Notes under the pieces: generated by a model | Databases searched by the model: none | What the model was told of the DNA's origin: nothing | The model's input: the letters and a program-made list of their open reading frames with translations, nothing else | Assembly: GCA_023430325.1 (NCBI GenBank) | Contig: JAEZAU010000133.1 | Coordinates: forward strand, 1 to 5,563 | Direction: 5' to 3' | Length of the DNA stretch: 5,563 bases | Source of the DNA: Bacteroidota bacterium | GTDB taxonomy: Bacteria; Bacteroidota; Bacteroidia; Flavobacteriales_F; PHOS-HE28 | Position numbers and translations under genes: made by a program | Shown: positions 1-5,537 of the stretch, one piece after another | How the letters are laid out: each line of letters starts with the position of its first letter | Position numbering within the stretch: the first letter of the stretch is position 1

Positions 1-30
1 GGATAGAAGAGCGAGCGTCCTGTAATACAT
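1..30 (-). CDS. Possible 5' end of a secreted-protein gene, cut by the window edge
   Basis: Ten open codons on the minus strand read MYYRTLALLS: a start codon, one arginine and then a hydrophobic run, which is how a signal peptide begins. The ATG lies about 85 bases downstream of the terminator of the preceding minus-strand gene, where a further gene in the same direction would be expected. A weak promoter-like sequence, TTAACTTG at 56-63, sits 25 bases before the ATG, the same distance as the better boxes of the next two genes. No function can be given from ten codons. The chance of a random short open frame is considerable, so this is a tentative call resting on context. Confidence 0.33.
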   Translation of the reverse strand, partial: MYYRTLALLS

Positions 31-114
31 GGTGTTGCAGTTGAATGGCGCGGCACAAGTTAATGAAGGCGGTGATGCGCGCGAGGCGCCAAGGGCGAAG
101 ACCGTGCCGATCGG

Positions 115-149
115 TAAAAAATAAGCCGCCCGGATCGGGGCGGCTTATT
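115..149 (-). terminator. Intrinsic terminator of the 184-aa outer-membrane protein gene
   Basis: A perfect 12-bp stem (120-131 paired with 138-149, GC-rich at its top) encloses a 6-base loop. Read on the minus strand it is followed by a run of U (complement of the A run at 116-121). It begins 16 bases after the stop codon of the gene at 166-720. On the plus strand there is no comparable U tract, so it acts mainly on minus-strand transcripts. Confidence 0.9.
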
Positions 150-165
150 GTAAGAGATAAGTTTC

Positions 166-720
166 TTAGAAAGCGTAGCCGAGGGAGAGGCTGAAACGAG
201 GCAGGATCCCGGATGCAGCAAGGCCGAACCCTGGGTCGTCATCCGTCTCAGAATCGATCGAGACCGAGTTATAGGCTGCACCAAGGTTCAAGTCAAGAGC
301 GAAAGCCTCGCCGAAGATCCATTGGTGACCTATCAGACCGCCGATGCCAAATGCAGTAACTGATGTCTCGCTGCCGGGGGTTGTAACACCGAAGAAGTCT
401 TCAGGTTCCACTTTCCAAGTGAAGGTGTTGAAGTTCAGGAAAGGACCACCATAAAAGCCCTTCGGGTTCTCATGATTTCCAAAATGGAATCGATACTCTG
501 GAGTGATACCGAAGCCTGAGAACTTACTATCACCCACCTTGAAGGAAATGATGTTGATGTTCAACTGGGCCGAGTGATTGTCATTGATCACACGCTCATA
601 ACCGACGTTGAAACTACCGAACAGCAATCCGATGGGATTGACCTTTACGACGTTCTCCTGCGCCTTGGAGGTACCAACGATCGCTACGGCAAGAGCGATT
701 ACGAGTAAACGAAACTTCAT
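166..720 (-). CDS. Outer-membrane beta-barrel protein, DUF3575-like
   Basis: A 184-aa secreted protein. Residues 1-20 form a signal peptide (MKFR, hydrophobic LLVIALAVAIVG, then TSKA before Q21). The mature part alternates short amphipathic strands with Gly/Asn/Asp turns. It includes KVNPIGLLFGSFNVGYER near 26-43, GFGITPEYRFHFG near 69-81 and KGFYGGPFLNF near 87-97, and it ends in Phe (LSLGYAF), as outer-membrane barrels often do. The pattern 'N-GLLFG-N-GYER ... TPEYR-F ... GFY-GPF' resembles the DUF3575 family of Bacteroidota outer-membrane proteins; I recognise this from memory and have not searched. The frame stays open to 903, but the ATG at 718-720 is preferred: it gives the signal peptide, lies 26 bases after a TAnnTTTG box, and any longer start would run through the neighbouring terminator. 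No Shine-Dalgarno is present, only A-rich leader. The precise role is unknown. GC is visibly lower than in pyrG and yidC. Confidence 0.85.
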   Translation of the reverse strand: MKFRLLVIALAVAIVGTSKAQENVVKVNPIGLLFGSFNVGYERVINDNHSAQLNINIISFKVGDSKFSGFGITPEYRFHFGNHENPKGFYGGPFLNFNTFTWKVEPEDFFGVTTPGSETSVTAFGIGGLIGHQWIFGEAFALDLNLGAAYNSVSIDSETDDDPGFGLAASGILPRFSLSLGYAF

Positions 721-746
721 TGTGTGTTGTATTGGTTGATGGGTCG

Positions 747-754
747 CAAATGTA
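747..754 (-). promoter_or_regulatory. Bacteroidota-type -7 box (TACATTTG) of the 184-aa gene
   Basis: The minus strand reads TACATTTG, an exact match to the TAnnTTTG -7 element of the Bacteroidota primary sigma factor. It ends 26 bases before the ATG at 720, so the leader would be about 20 bases. No convincing -33 TTTG lies at the usual 19-21 base spacing; a TTTG at 784-787 is too far away (29 bases) and is part of the upstream gene's terminator tail. Confidence 0.65.
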
Positions 755-784
755 TGTCCATCGGGCAATGGCCATACGGTCCGC

Positions 785-816
785 AAAAGAAAAAGGGGCG
801 GATTACCGCCCCTTTT
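785..816 (-). terminator. Intrinsic terminator of the 198-aa outer-membrane protein gene
   Basis: A perfect 11-bp stem (AAAAGGGGCGG at 791-801 with CCGCCCCTTTT at 806-816) has a 4-base loop ATTA. On the minus strand it is followed by TTTTTCTTTTG. It begins 19 bases after the stop codon at 836-838 and separates this gene from the next minus-strand gene, whose promoter lies just beyond it. Because the stem starts in A and ends in U runs it could also slow plus-strand transcription, but no plus-strand gene is present here. Confidence 0.9.
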
Positions 817-835
817 GCAATGAACCGACTGAGCC

Positions 836-1432
836 TTAGCGGCTGCCGAACATATAAGCGGCGCGCAGGCCGAGGTATGAATTGGTAACGGTGGTCTCTT
901 CAACGCCAGTGGCCGTTACTTCTACACCTTCAGCAAAGATCATCTGATAACGCAAGGAGAGATCGATGTTCTCACCTACAACATAGCCGATCAATGGAGC
1001 GATGCCGAAGTTGGTCTGCATTTCAGATGACTCTTCAAAGCCTGTAGTGGTGAGCTCGATCGTCTTAACGGATTGCATGTGCACACCCGTCAATAAACCC
1101 GCATAGAATCCCGCCTGGTTCTCGCTGAAATAGTACTTCAAGCCGACCTGAACAGGTATCAATCCAGCAGCCTCTGCCTCGGCGATCGTAACACCGAGAA
1201 CTTCAATGTCCTTTCCTGAGAAAGAGATATATCCAGCTTGTGCCATGAAGCCCAGGTTATCGCCAATTGGGATCTCGTAGCCAAGGCTCACACCAAAACC
1301 AATCCCGTAGCCATCGCCAAAATCACCCATTGGTACGCCGAGCTCAAGACCGGCCGAGAAACGATTCTCCTGGGCCATGGCTACACCACAACCCACGATG
1401 GCCATAGTGGCCAGAAGGATCCGTACTTTCAT
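836..1432 (-). CDS. Outer-membrane beta-barrel protein (OMP_b-brl type)
   Basis: A 198-aa secreted protein. Its N-terminus is MKVR, then ILLATMAIVGCGVAMA, with likely signal peptidase I cleavage after A20 before QENRF. The mature chain is a series of short amphipathic strands with Gly and aromatic residues: FSAGLELGVPMGDFG (25-39), the Gly-rich GIGFGVSLGYEIPIGDN (43-59), GFMAQAGYISFSGK (61-74), QVGLKYYF (95-102), GFYAGLLTGVHMQ (108-120), IDLSLRYQMIF (156-166) and SYLGLRAAYMFG (185-196). This fits the broad outer-membrane beta-barrel families common in Bacteroidota, probably an eight-strand barrel. The start follows a good promoter by 25 bases, and its leader is A-rich (AGAAGAAC before ATG) without a classical Shine-Dalgarno. 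The tripeptide before Cys15 (IVG|C) also satisfies a lipobox, so lipoprotein processing is an alternative. It has the same size class and orientation as the neighbour at 166-720 but the sequences are clearly different. Function unknown. Confidence 0.85.
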   Translation of the reverse strand: MKVRILLATMAIVGCGVAMAQENRFSAGLELGVPMGDFGDGYGIGFGVSLGYEIPIGDNLGFMAQAGYISFSGKDIEVLGVTIAEAEAAGLIPVQVGLKYYFSENQAGFYAGLLTGVHMQSVKTIELTTTGFEESSEMQTNFGIAPLIGYVVGENIDLSLRYQMIFAEGVEVTATGVEETTVTNSYLGLRAAYMFGSR

Positions 1433-1457
1433 GTTCTTCTGTTTTGGTTTTCGGCCC

Positions 1458-1488
1458 CAAATCTAGGATCCGTCGCCAAATAAACAAG
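1458..1488 (-). promoter_or_regulatory. Bacteroidota-type promoter of the 198-aa gene
   Basis: On the minus strand CTTG (1485-1488) is followed, after a 19-base spacer, by TAGATTTG (1458-1465). This matches the Bacteroidota -33 TTTG at 3 of 4 bases and the -7 TAnnTTTG exactly. The -7 box ends 25 bases before the ATG at 1432. It is the most complete promoter in the window. Confidence 0.75.
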
Positions 1489-1502
1489 TATCATCGATCA
1501 TT

Positions 1503-1592
1503 GATATCCACAGGTCTTCCTGAGATCCGCGCCGATCCTGCAAAAGCGAAGGCATGAAAAAGTTGGATCGAAGATCTCCACAGGGCTTCCCG
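1503..1592 (+). repeat. Imperfect 20-bp direct repeat in the region upstream of pyrG
   Basis: GATATCCACAGGTCTTCCTG at 1503-1522 recurs as GATCTCCACAGGGCTTCCCG at 1573-1592, 17 of 20 bases identical and 70 bases apart start to start. Both lie between the divergent promoters of the 198-aa gene and pyrG. The shared TCCACAGG includes most of a DnaA-box-like core; the first copy (ATATCCACA) differs from TTATCCACA at one base. It could be a pair of protein-binding sites or a chance duplication; no regulator is identified. Confidence 0.5.
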
Positions 1593-1608
1593 GTCCGGGG
1601 CAGATCGC

Positions 1609-1616
1609 TACCTTTA
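1609..1616 (+). promoter_or_regulatory. Candidate -7 box (TACCTTTA) for pyrG
   Basis: TACCTTTA matches TAnnTTTG except at the last base and lies 44 bases before the pyrG ATG, in the only non-coding stretch from which pyrG can be read. There is no clear -33 TTTG; TTCC at 1587-1590 is the nearest sequence at roughly the right distance. The second copy of the direct repeat (1573-1592) overlaps the expected -33 region, so a factor bound there could affect pyrG transcription (inference). Confidence 0.4.
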
Positions 1617-1660
1617 CACCCCGTGATCACCTCTCCTTTCCAGGGATCGATCGCCATGTG

Positions 1661-3304
1661 ATGACGGGTTCCACCAAATACATTTTCGTTACAGGCGGCG
1701 TTACCAGCTCCCTGGGTAAAGGCATCATCAGCGCAAGCCTGGCCAAACTGCTGCAGGCCCGCGGCTTCACGGTAACCATTCAAAAGCTCGATCCCTACAT
1801 CAATGTGGATCCCGGCACGCTCAATCCCTATGAGCATGGCGAATGTTTCGTGACCGAAGATGGCGCCGAGACCGATCTGGACCTGGGCCATTACGAGCGT
1901 TTTCTCAACGTGCCCACCAGCAAGGCCAACAACGTCACCACCGGCCGCATCTACCAGAACGTGATCAGCAAGGAGCGCCGCGGCGAATTCCTGGGCAAGA
2001 CCGTGCAGGTGATCCCGCACATCACCGATGAGATAAAGGCCCACATACAGGCACTGGGCCGCAAACGGGTCTATGATTTTGTGATCACCGAGGTCGGCGG
2101 CACGGTAGGCGATATTGAAAGTCTGCCGTACCTGGAGGCCATCCGCCAGCTGAAGTGGCAGAAAGGCCGCGATTGTCTGGCCATCCATCTTACGCTCCTG
2201 CCCTACCTGGGCACCACCGGGGAATTGAAGACCAAGCCCACGCAACACAGCGTAAAGGAACTGCTCAGCCTGGGCGTACAACCCGATGTGCTGGTGTGCC
2301 GCACCGAACATCCCATGGGCCGCGGCATGAAGGAGAAGATCGCGCTCTTCTGCAATGTTGAACCCCAGGCAGTGATCGAAAGCCGCGATGCCGAAACGAT
2401 CTACGATGTGCCCCTGATGATGTTGGAGGAAGGGCTGGATGAAGTGGTCCTGCGCAAGCTCGGCATCAACGAATTCCCGCCCGCCGATCTGGAACAGTGG
2501 AACGATTTCCTACGCCGTTACAAGGAACCGAAGAGTGAGGTACATGTAGGCCTTGTAGGCAAGTACGTGGAATTGAAGGACGCGTACAAAAGCATCAAGG
2601 AAGCTCTTGAACATGCCGGCGCCGAGAACGAAACGAAAGTGCACATCCGCTGGATCCACAGCGAGAGGCTCAACACCAAGAACATCGCCAAGCAGCTCGG
2701 TGGGCTCAGCGGCATTCTGGTGGCGCCGGGCTTCGGCCATCGCGGTGTTGAAGGAAAGCTTGAAGCGATCCGCTTCGCCCGGGAGAACGGCATCCCGTTC
2801 TTCGGCATCTGCCTCGGCATGCAGTGCGCAGTGATCGAGTTCGCGCGTAACGTGCTGGGCCTCGAAGGCGCCAACAGTACGGAGATGGATCCCAATACTC
2901 CGCATGGTGTCATCGCCATGATGGAGGAACAGAAGAACATCAGTGACAAAGGCGGCACCATGCGTCTCGGCGCGTATGAATGCTCCATCAAGGACGGAAC
3001 TCTGGCGGCTGAGATCTATGGCAGCAGGAACATCACCGAACGGCACCGGCACCGGTTCGAGTTCAACAACGCATACCTCAAGAAGTACGAAGAGGCCGGC
3101 ATGATCGCAACGGGCATCAACCCGAAGACCAGACTGGTGGAGATCGTGGAGCTCAAGGACCATCCCTGGTTCGTGGGCGTGCAGTTCCATCCGGAATACC
3201 GCAGCACCGTGGCAAGGCCGCATCCGCTGTTCGTGCATTTCGTGCGCGCCGCCATGGAGCAGAGCACAGTGGAGCAGGGCGATGCACGCAGCGCAAGTCG
3301 TTGA
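1661..3304 (+). CDS. pyrG: CTP synthase (glutamine-hydrolysing)
   Basis: Makes CTP from UTP, ATP and glutamine, the last step of de novo pyrimidine nucleotide synthesis, in the cytosol as a tetramer. At 547 aa it is close to the E. coli enzyme (545 aa). The N-terminal synthetase domain (about 1-270) has KYIFVTGGVTSSLGKGI with its ATP-binding loop SSLGKG (16-21), the ETDLDLGHYERF segment with Asp72 as a likely magnesium ligand, TEVGGTVGDIES (Glu144) and the KTKPTQHSVKEL segment (about 190-200). The C-terminal class I glutamine amidotransferase domain (about 295-535) has the oxyanion loop APGFGHRG, the nucleophile Cys384 in GICLGMQ, and the His510/Glu512 pair in QFHPEY. All key residues are present, so it should be active. 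GTG at 1658 is directly followed by ATG at 1661 in frame; I chose the ATG. AGGGA at 1642-1646 is a weak and rather distant ribosome-binding candidate. yidC follows in the same direction 341 bases later. Confidence 0.97.
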   Translation: MTGSTKYIFVTGGVTSSLGKGIISASLAKLLQARGFTVTIQKLDPYINVDPGTLNPYEHGECFVTEDGAETDLDLGHYERFLNVPTSKANNVTTGRIYQNVISKERRGEFLGKTVQVIPHITDEIKAHIQALGRKRVYDFVITEVGGTVGDIESLPYLEAIRQLKWQKGRDCLAIHLTLLPYLGTTGELKTKPTQHSVKELLSLGVQPDVLVCRTEHPMGRGMKEKIALFCNVEPQAVIESRDAETIYDVPLMMLEEGLDEVVLRKLGINEFPPADLEQWNDFLRRYKEPKSEVHVGLVGKYVELKDAYKSIKEALEHAGAENETKVHIRWIHSERLNTKNIAKQLGGLSGILVAPGFGHRGVEGKLEAIRFARENGIPFFGICLGMQCAVIEFARNVLGLEGANSTEMDPNTPHGVIAMMEEQKNISDKGGTMRLGAYECSIKDGTLAAEIYGSRNITERHRHRFEFNNAYLKKYEEAGMIATGINPKTRLVEIVELKDHPWFVGVQFHPEYRSTVARPHPLFVHFVRAAMEQSTVEQGDARSASR

Positions 3305-3306
3305 TC

Positions 3307-3389
3307 TTTTCGGGCGACTTTCCGTCAGGTCGTGGCTGCGGCTGCAAGTCCTCGCTGCGCTCCGGGCTTTCCGCCTTCGCCCCTTACGC
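3307..3389 (-). repeat. Intergenic structured repeat, copy in reverse orientation
   Basis: Read on the minus strand from 3389, this copy begins GCGTAAGG, continues through GGAAAGCCCGGAGCGCAGCG and GAGGACTTGCAGC, then GACCTGAC, and ends CGCCCGAAAA almost touching the pyrG stop codon. It matches the forward copy at 3451-3570 block by block, and the core AGCxCAGCGAGGA is shared at 12 of 13 bases. Minus-strand AAGCCC (3364-3369) can pair with GGACTT (3346-3351), with one C-A mismatch that the other copy also has. A small GAC/GTC stem (3316-3318 with 3324-3326) takes the place of the long hairpin in the other copy. No coding frame, terminator U run or promoter is evident within it. Confidence 0.6.
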
Positions 3390-3450
3390 AGATCGCGTCA
3401 TTCCAGATCACGTGTGGGTCAAGCCCGGAACGATCATGCGTTGCGCCAGC

Positions 3451-3570
3451 GCGTGAAGGATAGAAGCGGCACCCCGCAGCACAGCGAGGAGTATAGCGGA
3501 TAGCCTGACCCCGCCTTCGCCAATGCTTCGGCGGCACGCCGATCGACCAGGCGGGGGCACGCCCAAAAAA
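3451..3570 (+). repeat. Intergenic structured repeat, copy in forward orientation
   Basis: This copy starts GCGTGAAGGATAGAAGCGG and ends GCACGCCCAAAAAA. Three nested stems are visible. GCGTG (3451-3455) pairs with CACGC (3558-3562) and closes the element. ACCCC (3471-3475) pairs with GGAGT (3488-3492), with one C-A mismatch. CCCCGCCT (3509-3516) pairs perfectly with AGGCGGGG (3549-3556). The word GGATAG occurs twice (3458-3463 and 3498-3503). The A run at its 3' end is not a terminator for plus-strand transcription. With the reverse copy at 3307-3389 it accounts for most of the 341 bases between pyrG and yidC; the spacer 3390-3450 holds only a weak TTCC/GGAA inverted repeat (3401-3404, 3427-3430). 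The element resembles, from memory, repeats between genes in other Bacteroidota genomes; this is unverified. It may act as a structured RNA or a DNA repeat of REP/BIME kind. Confidence 0.6.
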
Positions 3571-3599
3571 CCGATCCACCCTGCTACGATCGACAAGGC

Positions 3600-3607
3600 T
3601 ATCTTTG
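3600..3607 (+). promoter_or_regulatory. Bacteroidota-type -7 box (TATCTTTG) for yidC
   Basis: TATCTTTG is an exact TAnnTTTG match, 38 bases upstream of the yidC ATG and directly downstream of the forward intergenic repeat. No good -33 TTTG is seen at 19-21 bases. It suggests yidC is transcribed on its own as well as, or instead of, by read-through from pyrG. A G-rich GGGGG (3633-3637) eight bases before the ATG is the only ribosome-binding candidate. Confidence 0.6.
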
Positions 3608-3645
3608 CCGCCCTTTAGCCACCGACACACCCGGGGGCAACGTAC

Positions 3646-5526
3646 ATGGATCGTAATTCTGCCATAGGCCTTCTGCTCATTGCCGCCATTCTTATCGGTT
3701 ACACGTGGCTCACCATGCCGGACGCTGAACAGCGCGCCGAACAACAGCGTGTGGAGGACAGCATTCAAGTAGCCCAGAATGAACAAAAGGCGCTGGATGC
3801 CGAACGCAAACTGCAGCAGGAACGCGCAGCCCAGCAGACGGTGGCAACGCCGATCGATACGGCGAACGCCGGGCTTGTGATCGACGCGGACAGCGTACGG
3901 AAGGCGCAACTGCACCAGCAGTATGGCCATCTGGCGGCAGCGGCCGAAGGTGAGGCCAGTGATGTGGTGATCGAGAACGATCGGATACATGTGGCCATCA
4001 GTACAAAGGGTGCGCAGCCCAAGGTCATCCACCTGAAGAATTATCGTACCTACGGCGGCGACCCGTTGTTGTTGGCCGATCCGGACAGCAACCGGTTCGA
4101 GTTCCGCTTTTTCCTTGGCAACCTCGATCTGAGCACGCGCGATCTGTACTTCGAGCCGGAGCAATTAGGCCCGGGCTCCGTGCGACTGAAGACCAACACT
4201 GGAAATCCCGGCCGGTATCTGCAGATCACCTATACGCTGGACAGTGCCGATTACTTCATGGACGTGCGGGCAGAGATCGTGGGCCTGCAACAGGAGATCG
4301 ATCCGAAGAACCTGTTCTTCCATTGGGATCTTGTAGGCCGCAGCAACGAAAAGTACCAGCCGGCGGAGATGCAGAAATGCGGCATCTATTACAAGTATTT
4401 CAGTGATGATCGCGATTATCTCAGCGAGACCGATGCCGACAAGCTGACGCTAACCGGCCGCACGAACTGGATCGCCTTCAAGCAGGATTTCTTCAGCCTG
4501 GCCATGATCAGCAAGGATGGTTTCAGCGGCAGCGGATCGGAGATCGCCATAACGCCGCTCACCGATCCGAAATTCACCAAACGTTACGAGGCCAAACTCT
4601 ATTTCGACAAGGATCGCAGCGCCCACCTGGACATTCCGATGCGCCTTTACATGGGCCCCAACCATTACAACACGCTGACCGCAACGGAGATCGACCAGTT
4701 CGATCGCATCATCGATCTGGGCTGGGGGATCTTCGGGTGGATGAACAAATGGATAGTGATCCCGATCTTCAATTTCCTCAACCAGTTCAACCTCAGCTAC
4801 GGCATCATCATTCTGGTGCTCACGATCGCGATAAAGCTCCTTCTTACACCGCTCACTTACAAGAACCTGGTCTCCAGTGCCAAAATGCGCGCGCTGAAAC
4901 CGGAGATGGATGCGATCAACGAGAAGAACAAGGACGCCGATCCGCTGAAGAAGCAGCAGGCCACCATGGAACTGTACCGCAAAGCAGGCGTGAATCCGGC
5001 AAGCGGGTGCGTACCCATGTTGATCCAATTGCCGATCCTGTACGCCATGTTCCGCTTCTTCCCGGCGAGCATCGAGTTGCGCCAGGAGAAATTCCTATGG
5101 GCCGATGACCTCAGCAGTTACGACAGCATTTTGGACCTGCCGTTCGAGATCCCATGGTACGGCGATCACGTGAGCCTTTTCACACTGCTCATGGCGGCCA
5201 GTACGATCGTCTACTCATTGATCAACCAGAAGCAGATGCCTACGCAGCAAGGCATGCCGAGCATGAAACTGCTCATCTGGATGTTCCCGATCATGATGCT
5301 GTTCTTCCTGAACAACTTCAGCGCCGGCCTCAGCTATTACTATCTGCTGGCGAACATCATCAGCATCCTCCAAATGACCGTGCTGCGCAAATGGTTCGTG
5401 GATGAGGACAAGCTTCGTGCACAGTTGCTCACCAACATGAAGACGCCGAAGAAGAAGAGCCGCTGGCAGCAGCGCTTGGAGGAGATGCAGAAGCAGCAGC
5501 AGGTGGCGGCCAAAAAGAGGCGGTAA
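3646..5526 (+). CDS. yidC: Membrane protein insertase YidC (Oxa1/Alb3 family)
   Basis: Inserts and folds inner-membrane proteins, alone or with SecYEG. The 626-aa chain is typical in length for Bacteroidota YidC. In order: a short N-tail and TM1 (about 6-24, IGLLLIAAILIGYTWL); a Gln/Glu/Ala-rich, probably helical stretch (about 27-65); the large periplasmic P1 domain (about 105-350, beta-rich, with FHWDLVGRSNEKY and the segment GRTNWIAFKQDFF near 271-283); an amphipathic interface helix (about 358-378); TM2 (about 382-402); the cytoplasmic coiled-coil hairpin C1 with SSAKMRALKPEMDAINEK (410-427); TM3 containing NPASGCVPMLIQLPILYAMF (450-469); TM4 (about 508-526); TM5 and TM6 (about 540-580, FLNNFSAGLSYYYLLANI). 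A basic tail, rich in Lys, Arg and Gln (about 601-626), is likely to contact ribosomes. Lys397 in TIAIKLLLTPLT stands where E. coli has the groove Arg366. ATG at 3646 is chosen because TM1 follows immediately. No terminator is visible before the window ends. Confidence 0.97.
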   Translation: MDRNSAIGLLLIAAILIGYTWLTMPDAEQRAEQQRVEDSIQVAQNEQKALDAERKLQQERAAQQTVATPIDTANAGLVIDADSVRKAQLHQQYGHLAAAAEGEASDVVIENDRIHVAISTKGAQPKVIHLKNYRTYGGDPLLLADPDSNRFEFRFFLGNLDLSTRDLYFEPEQLGPGSVRLKTNTGNPGRYLQITYTLDSADYFMDVRAEIVGLQQEIDPKNLFFHWDLVGRSNEKYQPAEMQKCGIYYKYFSDDRDYLSETDADKLTLTGRTNWIAFKQDFFSLAMISKDGFSGSGSEIAITPLTDPKFTKRYEAKLYFDKDRSAHLDIPMRLYMGPNHYNTLTATEIDQFDRIIDLGWGIFGWMNKWIVIPIFNFLNQFNLSYGIIILVLTIAIKLLLTPLTYKNLVSSAKMRALKPEMDAINEKNKDADPLKKQQATMELYRKAGVNPASGCVPMLIQLPILYAMFRFFPASIELRQEKFLWADDLSSYDSILDLPFEIPWYGDHVSLFTLLMAASTIVYSLINQKQMPTQQGMPSMKLLIWMFPIMMLFFLNNFSAGLSYYYLLANIISILQMTVLRKWFVDEDKLRAQLLTNMKTPKKKSRWQQRLEEMQKQQQVAAKKRR

Positions 5527-5537
5527 CTGGTCGTGGA

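Noticed and set aside
1..16. Remnant of the intergenic repeat at the left edge (shares GGATAGAAG with 3458-3466)
   Set aside because: Only nine bases match and none of the flanking conserved blocks follow. The same bases are better read as the start of a minus-strand signal peptide.
721..903. N-terminal extension of the 184-aa protein by 61 residues to a start at 903
   Set aside because: The extension would read through the terminator hairpin at 785-816 and overlap the end of the neighbouring gene. It lacks signal-peptide character, while the internal ATG at 720 gives a perfect signal peptide just after a promoter box.
1503..1592. Possible replication origin from DnaA-box-like sequences
   Set aside because: Only one near-match and one poor match are present, with no AT-rich unwinding region and no dnaA or dnaN nearby.
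1463..2311. Long minus-strand open frame of 282 codons opposite pyrG
   Set aside because: It is the antisense of a well-conserved GC-rich coding sequence, has no family resemblance, and no promoter or ribosome site. It also overlaps the promoter of the 198-aa gene.
2510..3238. Minus-strand open frame of 242 codons opposite pyrG
   Set aside because: An antisense shadow: the pyrG frame on the other strand contains all conserved catalytic motifs, and this frame shows no recognisable domain.
3282..3503. Short plus-strand open frame of 73 codons in the pyrG-yidC gap
   Set aside because: It overlaps the end of pyrG out of frame and its composition simply reflects the inverted repeats; no ribosome site or conserved feature.
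3549..3570. Intrinsic terminator from the GC-rich stem followed by six A residues
   Set aside because: On the plus strand the run after the stem is A, not U. On the minus strand the U run precedes the stem, so neither strand has terminator order.
3325..4164. Minus-strand open frame of 279 codons covering the pyrG-yidC gap and the start of yidC
   Set aside because: It runs through the repeat elements and the antisense of yidC with no recognisable protein features, and is best explained by high GC and few stop codons.
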